This document shows positions 35,294 through 46,342 of a stretch of DNA of 64,000 nt, in pieces. Each line of letters begins with the position of its first letter. Position 1 is the first letter of the stretch. Below the pieces are notes generated by a model. It saw only the letters and a program-made list of their open reading frames with translations, was not told where the DNA came from and did no database searches. A program made the position numbers and the translations under genes. The DNA comes from Antitrichia curtipendula (Eukaryota > Streptophyta > Bryopsida > Hypnales > Leucodontaceae), in assembly GCA_951230915.1 (NCBI GenBank), contig OX579635.1:4960001-5024000 (forward strand), read 5' to 3'.

Positions 35294-36589
35294 TCAGTCT
35301 TCTGCTGGCCGCTTCCTTTTCATCAGAGTTACAAGCGAGCTTCTGCCGATGAATGCCTCGGAGAAAAAACTATTCTGTTGTAAGGTCTCCATCTGCTGCT
35401 CTAACGGCAAAGTCAAAAACACACCTTCTAGAGCTTGTCCAAACCCCCACGTCAGAAGGATTTCATTTTGCGTGTCCAAATTATCAATACAGTGGATCCG
35501 CTGCCAATCCTTGATCAGTAAAACTCGATCTGGAATTCCCAACAGCAGACCACCGGCGACCACCTCTCGGAAAATGAATATCACAAGCTTACAAAATCGT
35601 AGTGCAATGGTTCTTGAAGCTCTCAGGGCTGCAATAATTATTGGGAAAAACAAGTCCAAATGCAGCCAACACTCGATCACTTCTTCAGCCACTTGGGTCT
35701 TCAACAAGAGCTCCAATGCCCAACATAGTGCCTTGAGTTTTCGTTTAAAACCAGAAACTCTCTCAACCTTAAAACCCACTAGAGTTTCTCCGAAAAGGTC
35801 GTGAAAGCTGGCATGCTTACGACAATCTTCATGGAAACTTTCCAGCATTTCCTTCACCTCCTTGTTCACAATCGTGACCACGTCGTTCTCAAATGCAGAA
35901 TGAATTTCGCTTTGTCGAATGCTCGTGAACAAGTCCACAAACAAAGATTGAGCACTGAGGAAACTCTCCCTACCAACACTTCCATCTTGGCGCAAAGCAA
36001 TGCGAATGCTGTGAGAAATCTGCTGCCATAGCAACTTCTTACGATAATCCTCCTTGCCATGTTCTCCGATCCGCAACCGAGACACCACATCCTTGGCCTG
36101 GTTTTGGGGAAAATCTGAGGATGATGAGAAATGTCGAATCCTGCGCTCATCCTCCTCAGTCCAAAGTATGGTTGACAAATACCGACAAATGGAATTCACC
36201 AATTCCAGAAACTCGATCTGAGACGCGACTCGGAGAAGCTCCAGACTGGATTTGACATCCTTGAAGTTTTTTCGGAGAGGCGTATACATGCGGGAAAAGC
36301 AATCTGTGTAAGTTGCAACTTGCATCCCGTGGATGAGCTCCAGATTGAATTCCATGGAAGGTGGTGCATCTGGATGTGTCCATCTTGTGCTTAAGCATGC
36401 TTGGAAGTACTTGCTCTGAATCTTCAACCGAGTGGAATGCACCTTGAAGATTGCCAAGGGCTCTCGGCTCCTCAGGTTGGTAACTTGCTGTTGGTTGATG
36501 TCGTTGGGGACGAGGCGAATGGAAACATCTTGATCTGCGTTTATGCCGCCACACCACACTGTCATGGGCGCTTGCTGCTCTGGCTCCAT
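35294..36589 (-). CDS. BTB/POZ-domain protein, array copy B
   Basis: 431 residues, single coding exon after a 5'-UTR intron (donor 36947-36946, acceptor just upstream of 36614). Nearly identical to copy A across the BTB region, with changes such as INADQDVSIRL for INHHQDVSIRL and KVERVSGFKRKLK for DVERVSGFEQKLK. The linker before the last helices is shorter (AALRASRTIAL). Near the C terminus the coding strand has GAAGACTGAGGAT where copy A has GAAGAGGAT: four extra bases that create an in-frame TGA and remove about 24 residues. The frame is otherwise intact, so the gene is probably functional with a shortened tail. Confidence 0.78.
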   Translation of the reverse strand: MEPEQQAPMTVWCGGINADQDVSIRLVPNDINQQQVTNLRSREPLAIFKVHSTRLKIQSKYFQACLSTRWTHPDAPPSMEFNLELIHGMQVATYTDCFSRMYTPLRKNFKDVKSSLELLRVASQIEFLELVNSICRYLSTILWTEEDERRIRHFSSSSDFPQNQAKDVVSRLRIGEHGKEDYRKKLLWQQISHSIRIALRQDGSVGRESFLSAQSLFVDLFTSIRQSEIHSAFENDVVTIVNKEVKEMLESFHEDCRKHASFHDLFGETLVGFKVERVSGFKRKLKALCWALELLLKTQVAEEVIECWLHLDLFFPIIIAALRASRTIALRFCKLVIFIFREVVAGGLLLGIPDRVLLIKDWQRIHCIDNLDTQNEILLTWGFGQALEGVFLTLPLEQQMETLQQNSFFSEAFIGRSSLVTLMKRKRPAED

Positions 36590-36945
36590 GATTTGTGAGG
36601 CTTCTGGACGTAACCTGGATACATATAGCATTTGACACATGGGTGACTGTGATCACAAGTTTGATACAATGAAGTCCAATAAGTTAATTACATTCATGAC
36701 TTGCTAAGTATATGTTTGACTATGCTGAAAGTGTGTGTTCCATCGTCGCATTATCTGTCCGAACTGAGAAAACTACCTCCAAATCGAACCAGAGCTGTTG
36801 CAGTTTAATTTGGAGGACCGCACAGCCGCACTAGTTGAGTGAATGAACAAAAAGCTATCACACATGGACAGCGTGTTCTAGTTTATACTCCCTTCCGACT
36901 GTCTTCTAGATCGAGCACTGTTAGTGACAAGAAGGAAAAGTACGT

Positions 36946-37312
36946 ACCACGAGGTTGCAAGCTTCGGTGGTGCTGAGCTTTCGGAGTCCAATCGATCAAA
37001 GATCAACTGAAGGATCGATCAACGCCTGCTCAGGACTGAGGGAGACAGAGCTGAGGGGTGAGGGCCTGAGCGTGATCTCCTAGCAGAGAGACTCGCGACA
37101 GAGAACAACAGACAGTGTGTGAAATGAAATGTATGAGGCAGGTTTCGATCAGGCTTCTACTCTTATAGTCTGGAGCTCACTACCGAGGCAACAATGAAGC
37201 TAACTACCGAGGCAACAAGTTCTCTTAGTGTCTGGATTACTGCCGAGGAGCACGTGCTCATATTGTCTGATTGAAGAGAATTACTACCGAGGCAACAAGT
37301 GCTACTTTGAGA
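36946..37312 (-). promoter_or_regulatory. 5' UTR exon and repeat-rich promoter of BTB copy B
   Basis: Equivalent to 21464-21830, with the same four TACCGAGGCAACAA(G) units (37163-37312) and the same UTR splice donor GTACGT. Confidence 0.6.
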
Positions 37313-37816
37313 ATATTGGTAAACAAATTAGTCGAGTTTGGAAAATGCCGAAAGTCCGGGTACCTAAGCTTCTCTTAGCTGTGAAGTCTCGGTGATCAAA
37401 CGATTGAAATCAAAGATCAAACTTACATAGACACCAGCCACCGAGATGTATGCGACCAGTATGCAAATATATCTCATGAATTGCTTTAATACAAGGTTGA
37501 CAGAAGGATTCATAAGTTGCTTTAGAATGGTGCAATGTGGATGTATTTATCTCTCAATCATCGTTAATATGTTTGGAGTGAAGCGCTCCAGCAAGGTTGA
37601 CATACTATGCCAGTTTCATGGTTAAGAAGATGGGGTTAAAGTTGTTTGATTTTAATTGACATGTATGCTGTACATTCAAATGTGCTGAAGATGCAAAATT
37701 TTATTCCATAACAGAGGCACCTCGAATTGTTCAAAGTAATAATGTAAACGATCCGTGGCAAAGGAATTCAAGCCATGGCCTTGTTGCAAGGTCAATTGAC
37801 TCAGCTGAATCAACTA

Positions 37817-38225
37817 AGGTAGTATGCTCTTAAAGCGACCATTTAAGGGCTGGTCCCCTTTTTCACAGGCTTTTGTGGACGAAAATGTTTTTAGATCATT
37901 TTTCAGAGAAATAAAAATAGATGTGGAATCTAACCCAAGTGGTTTTGTATTTTTCCAAGCATTTTTGAATTACTTATGAATTTTCAAAGATTCAGGGCAT
38001 AGGCACTTATTTGTGACCATAGGTCTTCCAAAATCTGTCCACTTGCAATTTGTAAAGAGATGAGCAGAAATCAAAGACAATGATTGGCTCTTGCAATAGA
38101 AAAACAATTTTTCCTCAATGCATTCAATTGCTAAACTGGTCCATTTAAGGATCACCCCATCTCCATTCTTCACCTAAAAATAGGGGCGGTTTCAAGAAGA
38201 TGGGCACTTTTAGAGCACACTACCT
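37817..38225. mobile_element. MITE with TA target duplication, 409 bp
   Basis: Termini AGGTAGTATGCTCTTAAAG and CTTTTAGAGCACACTACCT are imperfect inverted repeats. TA stands on both sides (37815-37816, 38226-38227). The macro-unit 1 equivalent at about 22335-22345 reads CAATCAAGTATTGCC with one TA and no insertion. TA targets point to the Tc1/mariner group. Confidence 0.7.
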
Positions 38226-39050
38226 TATTGCCTCTCTGATCATTGGAATGGAGCCGTGATGGAGTTTGACGTATAATATTATCTTTCAATTTGCATTTAC
38301 TATCCAATCATTCATTGTTTCTAATTAAGTTAATTCAAACAAAGTGCCGTCCTACATTGGACAATATTACTTAGTCACATATTGGATGGATCATTTTGGG
38401 TGAACGTGATTTAAAGAAGCTAAATTTGTTGGATAAAATGCAAACAACAAATGGACAAAAGGTGGATGAAAATCCTAGTTTTAGAGATAGCTTGAAATTT
38501 TTTTGGACTACACTATATCAAATTTATCTAAAATACTAATTTGTATGAAATAATGTACTAGTGCACCATGCACATTAGTATGATTTGCATGATTTTGGAA
38601 TTAATGCAACCTAGCATTATTAGTGTGGAATGCAGTAGATGAATTAACTTACATCTAAACTATATTCTCCTTCTTTTGTTGAAAATTCCTCAAAAAAACA
38701 TTATTTTTACTTTCTGATACCATATAATATTATCTAAAAATAACCTCCTTTTTTTTTTTTTAGCACCACAATTTTATTAATCCATGTTGATTGCATGACA
38801 AGAAGGCACTCACTATATAAAAACCCTTACTCCACTATTGAAAATAGAAGCATGGTTAAGCGGTGCTTCTAGGCTAGTGTTTTTTTATGCATGATTTTTC
38901 ATCAACTCGCTACAACCAAAAGATGTTGGCTATTTTTTGTAAAGGAAATTTTAATTTGGGAGGGACAAAATACCCAATTATCAAGGGGTTTTATTATGTG
39001 AGCCTAAGAACATAAGTACATGAACCTAAAAAACTATAAACCTATGTTAT

Positions 39051-39150
39051 AGGTGTTTATGATTATACTGTAATTATAGGTACCTATATTATAGGTGTTT
39101 ATGATTGTACTGTAATTATAGGTACCTATATTATAGGTGTTTATATTATA
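39051..39150 (+). repeat. 42-bp tandem repeat
   Basis: Two copies (starts 39051 and 39093) plus a partial third at 39135 of a unit beginning AGGTGTTTATGATTRTACTG. Macro-unit 1 has a single diverged copy at the corresponding place (27850-27910). Confidence 0.8.
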
Positions 39151-39791
39151 AACACCTTCAATGATTGTAATATATCTACTTATATGTATGCTCAAAGCTC
39201 TCATGCTTGCATTTTCATGCTCACATACTGGTCCCATTGTGAAATGACATAGTAGTGCACATTAATATGAAGTTTTCATGATTTTGGAATTAATGCAAGC
39301 TAGTAGTATTAGTGTAGAGAGCAATAATTGAATTAAATTATTTAGACTATATCACATGAAATATATTCTTCAACTAACATTTCGTTTACTTTTATCTTTT
39401 CAATTTTTGAAAAAACATCTCTATATTTTGGGTACCCCCATTGAAACCTCCTCAAAATAACATTCCTTTTACTTTCAAACATTAAATAATCTATCTAAAA
39501 ATAACTTTTTGATTATTTTTAAGCACCACAATTTTGTTAATTAAAACCATATTGATTGTATGATAAGAAGTTGCTCTCTATATAAACCCCCTTATTCCTC
39601 CAATAAAGATAGAGGCATGGTAAAGGGGTGCTTCTGGGCTTGAGAGGAATCAACCTACTACTATCCAAATTTCAATATCATATGTCATATATATATACAT
39701 GAGGTGTACCGATTTCCATTACGAAATGTACCCCCTCATAACATGAGAGTGGATTTGAGATGAGGAAGGTGATGGGTGTGGTTTATCTTAA

Positions 39792-40759
39792 CCCTAGACC
39801 GCCCATGGCCGGTTTGGATTAAAAACAATGTAGCTTTTGAAGTGCTAAAAATCTAAATGAGAATAAGTTATACAGATCTTTACCGTACAATCTTGTAGTA
39901 AACATGCTGTAGATGATGTGGAACAAATTTGGAGTCATTTGACCGAATGGATTGAAAGATTATAATGTTCTAGTGTTGAAAAAAGATGCTGAAATTTTCC
40001 TTGCAACACACTTGGAGGTGAATTTGGATTCCTAAACCTACTCAAATGAAAAAACTTGAAATTACAAAGTGATTCAAAACCAACATATAAACACATTGGT
40101 GAAAAAAAATATCATTCAATTGACTCAATGTGTTTGCAAAATGGCTTGCAAACATCAAAAAATAGGCAAGAAAAGTTGCAAAAAACACACATGAGGCTGA
40201 ACCTCCATCTACTAAAACGCTTCTCAGTAACTCATAACTTCTTGGATTGATATGAAATTTTAGCCACACAAACTAGACAAGTATGCGCAACCTCTCCCAA
40301 AAAAAATATTGGAAATGGACAATGTATGAAGAAGATATAGGCCGCCAAAGTTCACTGAAGTCCAGAATGGCGGAATTTTGAATTTTGAATTGATTCCAAA
40401 CATTCAAAAGAACTTGGATTGACATGAAAATTTCACCACAATAACTAGACTTCAAGGGGAATCTAACCCAACAAATTTCATTGAAACCGAACATTGGATG
40501 AAGGAGATACAAGCCCCCGAAGTTGCAGCCAAGAAGTGCACTTTGGTGAATCAAATTGAGCCTGTGAACTTCGATTGGCTTCTAAAACATCATTACCTTT
40601 TGGAATGATTTGAAAATTTTACCACACAAACTAGAAGAAGAGGCGCAAATTCTCCAACAAGTTTTATGGAATTTGGACATCGAATGCAAAAGTTACAGTG
40701 GTTTGAATTGAACTCAGAACTATGTGAGGACACTTTTTGTCCACTTGGGCGGTCTAGGG
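39792..40759. mobile_element. piggyBac-like non-autonomous element 3 (968 bp, TTAA TSD)
   Basis: Ends CCCTAGACCGCCCA and TGGGCGGTCTAGGG, 14 of 14 complementary; the first seven bases CCCTAGA equal those of the canonical piggyBac terminus. TTAA at 39788-39791 and 40760-40763. The empty site is at 28503-28506 (TTTATCTTAATAGTTG) beside the equivalent truncated MRP copy. The interior contains three spaced repeats of a segment with YTTGGATTGAYATGAAA and CCACACAAACTAGA (near 40241, 40413, 40598). No transposase. Confidence 0.85.
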
Positions 40760-40770
40760 TTAATAGTTCC

Positions 40771-40973
40771 AGAGTGAAATTCCCCGAGCAATTCCAGGCA
40801 GAGATGCCGTCCCGAAAGGGAAGACCCACTTCACGACGCCTGCCCTGCGGCGTAGAGATGTCATGTTGAGCCCTTGCGGCAGGCCTCGCAACGGCAGCTT
40901 GCTACAGCACAGTCATGCAACCCCACCCTCGCATGGGGGTGAACAGAATGGGGATTACTCTTGCCATGCCTCC
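40771..40973 (+). pseudogene. 5'-truncated RNase MRP RNA copy 3
   Basis: Same extent as the copy at 28514-28716: CR-I through CR-V and 3' end with the T run, no P1-P3 5' portion and no promoter. It is the macro-unit 2 counterpart of that copy. Confidence 0.75.
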
Positions 40974-42410
40974 AAATTTTTTCTTGTTCATCTGTTTTTT
41001 CTTGCAGCCACAAGATAGACATGCTTTTGTTAAATTGGTGGAATTTCAGCCCTTCGGCATTTTTGATTGTGCAGATGCATGTTATAAGTTTGGTCACCAT
41101 CATGCTAATCTGATGAAATTGACGGTAAGGGTATTAACAAATTTCAGCACAGCCAGGGCTTTGAATTCTAGCTCATTCCCTTCGAGCTTGCCAAGATCTA
41201 GACTCCAGCCCGGGCAGTCAAGATTGTGGGGACTATCAGTGACTGAGGTTCAATTCTGTGAGCAGTTACTTAACATCCAGGCTCCTGCCGATAGTATGAA
41301 AGCACATCAAACTCATGTGAGCCAGACTCGAGGAGTAACTGGAATGGAGCTTTCAATCCTTTTAGGAGCACGAAATGGCAAGCAACTCAACCTCACTTGG
41401 GAAATTTACGGAAATATATATAAACTTGATTAATCAATGGGGCTCTCTCTGGGGATCTCATGGACAAATGGACGGCACTACAGACGGCATACTCACAGCA
41501 TTGCTTCTGTCAAACATACCGAATATGAATTATGGTAAGTGTGGAGAGTAACTGTTAAGGCCGCTACTAATCAGCCTTCCGCTCCTCTGGATTGATGTTG
41601 CAATTGAGAGATCCAGAGTGACCGTCTCGTGATCAATTCCAGGTACTCTCAGCAACCACGCATTCCTTTTGTTTTCAACAGGCAATTTCTTTTTGCTCAT
41701 CAGAGAAAAATGAGCCAGCGTCACCTACTTCCTCTTGACCTCTGTGTCGAGGGACCGGCCTCACAGGGGAGGAGTTTGGATCTCAACATTGGCTCTCTCA
41801 TTAGCCTGGGATACATGCTTCGAATGCATCACGCCATAATTATCATAGTCTCACGCCAACATAAACACAAGATTTTGAGGAGACAAGCAGTTAAATTCAA
41901 TGACAAGACATAGACAAATGAAAAACAGAATAAATAAATGAAGGCAAACCATCTTGTGACAGCTGAACACTGGAATACAGAACGCGAAAACGTGATTGAA
42001 GCAAAAGTGCACGTCCTTTCTCATTGATTTGCGAATCATCTGCTGCCAAGAAAATAGTGCACGATTCCTTCAATTTTCACCTACTCTCAGACACTTAGAT
42101 AGTCTCAGACACTTGGATAGAGGCTTTAAAATTTCAAACTCCATACAATCATCTTAGATTGCTCTGCAAACCAACAACCCATGCTACTTCAGCATCCTTA
42201 CAGACGATGACCAGGATGGTACCCATGACCACTGCGACCCTTTTAGTCCTTGTACTGAAGCTGGTTAGGGTCACCCAACGTACATCCTTTGTGGTTGAAT
42301 TACAGACTCTACAGCAGGCCATTGCCCTGCCTCAATATAACAGAACCCATATTTAATTGCACCATGAAGTCAAGAACCAACTAAAATTCATTGAAAAACT
42401 CGGTCAACTT
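40974..42410 (+). repeat. BTB-less copy of the 3'-flank segment (macro-unit 2)
   Basis: Close counterpart of 28717-30175 with small indels, including loss of the ACTTTTCAAGGCACACAGC block near 41060 and a local doubling of CTCAGACACTTRGATAG at about 42085-42122. Confidence 0.7.
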
Positions 42411-44810
42411 TCAAGATCAATGTAGAAATGAAGAATGCACCTATCGGTCCAAAAATCCAATCATTTTTGGCAAAGTGTCTTGGTGATAGGTCTCGTCCAT
42501 TCAAGGTTTATGCATTTGCCATAATTTTTTTCAAAAGTGTTGTGGTGAATGGAAGACTTGAGTAATATTAAATGAATGATGGGCAAAGCATTGGTATAGG
42601 CAACAAATGAAAACTGTTAAGTTACACAATGATTATTCAATTGTCAAATCCCTTCATTAGAAAATAGGTTTGTCAAAATTGTCTTGTGTCAATGAGATGT
42701 TGCTCCACCGTTGGTAGAAAGGTTAATTTAGTGGCTTGGCCCTTGAAATGGAAACTTTGCATCTAATTAGATGAAGAATATTGTCGAAAGTCTATTTTCA
42801 AAATACCGTAAGTTCCATATGTGGAGGTCCGATTCAGTACGAGAAATTGAATTTTCACATGAGATTCTCCGAGGTGCACATCACCTCATGCCAATCAAGA
42901 GGTGACATGTAACACTTTTTTTTTACAAAAATGAGTTAATTTCTGTCAAATCTAACCTTCAAGAGTTCAAGCTCAAGTAGAGTATCAAATGCGGTAAATC
43001 AAGTTTTGACCAATAAGTGGTACGCATTGCATTAGTAAACCCAACTCTACAAGAGAATGGGGGTATAAATGACTTGACCACAATGACTGCACCGATAAAA
43101 ATGACTGCAAAATGACTATTTTGCAGTCATTGTTGTCGGTGTAGTCATTGTAGACAAGTCATTTATACCCCCATTCTCTTGTAGTGCAAGTTGTAAGCCA
43201 TTTTGAAGTTCTATTAAGCAAATTGATCAAACATTTTCAATGAGAACAATACTTCAAAACATGTGCTTAAAATGCAAAATTTTCAAAAAAAAAATTTATG
43301 AGGTTAAAATCTCTTGCTAGAACAATCTCACCGTAGATTAGGGTATTTCAGTTCTATCGTAGAGCTATTAACAATTTAAATTTTCCTTCAATCTTGAACC
43401 TAGTTCTACTTAACAATTTTATAAAAAATGAAAACTAAGTGTGTATTTTTTGAATTCTTTTCCTAGACTTTCAATTCAGTTATTTATCATATAAAATTAG
43501 AAATTCAAAATCATTAAAGCAAAAATTATAAGTTATGAAGGTTCAAAGCCAAAAAATGTAGTTGAATAGGGTGCAAAAAAACTTGTTTCCTTCACTTTAA
43601 ACTCAAATATTTTGCAATCTACAAGGTCAAAGTTTGTGAAATTTCTTCCATACATTCTTATACTAGTCTAGTACCAATTCCTATGGTTAGATATGCAAAA
43701 AGAAAACAATTTAATTTTTTTTCCCCATTGCTATAGAAATGACAATTTTGAGTGGTTTTGATCTCGGGGGGAGGGGGGTCACTTAGAATATCCATTAGAA
43801 ACTACGTGCGAACAAAACTTTGGCCCCCTTGTATACTTTTTGAATTAAAAATTTAAAAAAAAAAAAAATATGAATAGATTTTTCTACTTTGAAAGTTTAT
43901 ATTTTGAATTATTGATATTTTTATTTGTTAATAATAATTAGTTAAAAAAATTTGAAATAAAAAGATACACTATAGAACTGAAAAATAATTTTCACACCTT
44001 TATATTATATAAGAAAAAATTGTCTAAAAAATGAACAAAAAATTCCTAAAAATAACTCTCTATTGAAAGCTCATTTTGAGTTGAATATTAATTCAATGGT
44101 CATCTAAATGTGTTCTCTATAATTATTTGAGTTGAAAAACATGCCACAGCATTAGGAGTAGATTGGACCCATGGAAGGGCCGTTTCAACTTAGTTCCCAT
44201 TCTTGCTCTCCTTACCAATCTTAGAAGTTCCCACTAATTGGATTCTTTTTGGAAAACTCATAAACAGTTCTCAAGAACAATGATGATTGGTGGGCTAATA
44301 GCCTCATTAATTATCTAATACCCTCATTAAATTCCTTATTTGATGTGGTAGTCTTTTGATCATCTTATATTCGTTCTGATGATTGCAAAAAATATTTGTA
44401 TTATATTTTGTCACATCTTGCATGCTAATTTGTTTTTTATTGTAACTTTTGCATTTTGGAGCCATGAACCATAATTCATAGACAAGGTGCTCATAACTAT
44501 TATTTACCTTGGCTGATTCTTTTCATATGTCAAAAATGTTTATTATCCAAAAATAGCCCTAAATTTTTGTTACATTTGCCAAGTTTATTTTTATATATAA
44601 AGACTATTATAGTATTTTTTTAAATTAATTTGCAGCTAAAATTTAGACGGGATGATTTATAGTTTACTTGTAGCTATTGCTCAAACAAGTTCTAAAAATA
44701 GTCAATTGTATTTTGTACAAAAGTCCTCAAAATGAACATTGTTCTGCTTACATTTCAAAACATGTAAAATATTATTTGGATGGATTTTTTGTGAATGACT
44801 ATTTTCATAG
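42411..44810. other. AT-rich spacer of macro-unit 2
   Basis: No gene. Parallels the macro-unit 1 spacer up to about 43755. From there to about 44150 a different AT-rich stretch begins with a GGGGGGAGGGGGG run and replaces the part that in macro-unit 1 carries the TTAA-element right end and the decayed MRP copy. Confidence 0.55.
43045..43186. mobile_element. CACTA-like foldback MITE, 142 bp (CAA TSD)
   Basis: Nearly the whole element is one inverted repeat (CTACAAGAGAATGGGGGTAT and complement). The right end reads CTTGTAGTG, so its complement is CACTACAAG, the CACTA-type terminus; the left end has one substitution (CTCTACAAG). CAA flanks it at 43042-43044 and 43187-43189. The macro-unit 1 site near 30832 (ACCCAAATTGTAC) is empty. 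Confidence 0.8.
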
Positions 44811-46342
44811 TATTATTATGAATAGACAATTTTTCCCTTATTTTTCACAAATTAAAACATCAAAGTACCTATTTCCTTGAGATTTAGGACTTTCTCAGTT
44901 CTTGCATTTAGAAAATTTCTTCATGCTTTTTTCCTTTGGAAGTTTCCTTCATCCTAAAGCTGTATACTCAGGTCAATTGTTTAAAATTTATTTTTAAAAT
45001 TTTAAAGTACTCTAGATAACTTAGAAAAAAGCATAAGACTCTGAAATGCAACAAAATCAACAAGTATTTCCTTGCAATCACCCAAACAACAAACACTTCC
45101 GAGTACAAACTTATGGAAGCATCTTGGGAATTCACGATCTTCCAACAATTGGCCTCATTAATGTTCTAATGCTCCAAACTCCAAATTTTTCTTGTCCATT
45201 TATTTTACTTGCAAACATAAGATTGACCAGGTTTTGTAAGGTTTTGTACAATACTTAGAAACATCAATTTTGTTAAATTGCAGGAATTTCACTACTTCGG
45301 CACTTTTCAAGGTGCGCAAATTGATTGTCCTCATACTGTACATGTCATAAGTTTGGCCACCATCACACTGATTTAATGAAATTGACGTTAAAGATTTCAG
45401 ATTTCAGATTTCAGATTTCTCCACCGCAATGTCAAGAGCTTTGAATTCTCATTCCCTTCGACCTTGCCAAGATCTAGGTCTACTCCAACCCGGGCAGTCA
45501 AGATTGTGGACTATCAGTGACTGAGGTCCAATTCTGTGAGCAGTTACTTAACATCCAGGCTCCTGCACACAGTATGAAAGCACAGCAAACTCATGTGAGC
45601 CAGACTCGAGGAGTAACTGGAATGGAGCTTTCAATCCTTTTAGGAGCACGAAATGGCAAGCAACTCAACCTCGCTTGGGAAATTTGCGGAAATATAAACT
45701 TCATTACTCAACTGGGCGCTCTCTGGGGATCTCATGCACTGAAGGACGGCATTGTAGGGACATCAAACTCACAGCATTGCTTCTGTTAACACACAAATCG
45801 GCTCCCTCATTAGCCTGGGATGCTTGATGCTTCGAATACATCAGCCCATATCCACTCACGGCAACATATATACAAGACTTGAGAAGTTTGAGACATTCAA
45901 GCAGTATTAAACTCAAAGACAAGACATAGAGAAATGAAAAACAGAATAAATAAATGAGGGCAAACCATCTTGTGACAGCTGAACACTGGAATACAGAACT
46001 CGAAAACGTGATTGAAGCAAAAGTGCACGTCATTTCTCATTGATTGATGACCAACGGGGAATCCATTGACTTGCAAATCATCTGCTGCCTAGAAATAGTG
46101 CGGTTTCTTCAATTTTCACCTATTGTCAGGCACTGCTCAGATAGAGGCTGTAATATTCAAACTCCATACAACATGCATCTTTCGTTTCACTAAATCAAAT
46201 ATTGGTCTGCAACCGACAGTCTATGCTACTTCAGCATCCTTGCGAACGATGGCTAGCAGGATTGTGGCCATGACCACTGTGGATCTCCGAGATCCTCCCT
46301 TCCATAGAATCGGACACCCCTCCCCCTCCACTTCCAAGTCAT

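Larger units (their letters stand above)
33070..44810. repeat. Macro-unit 2 of the BTB tandem segmental array
   Basis: Same order as macro-unit 1: 3'-flank segment, BTB gene B, promoter repeats, spacer, truncated MRP copy (40.8 kb), BTB-less flank segment (41.0-42.4 kb) and AT-rich spacer. It lacks the hAT, the first piggyBac-like and the 164-bp CACTA-like insertions and instead has its own insertions at 33431, 37817, 39792 and 43045. A decayed MRP copy equivalent to 32208-32416 is missing here. Confidence 0.75.
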
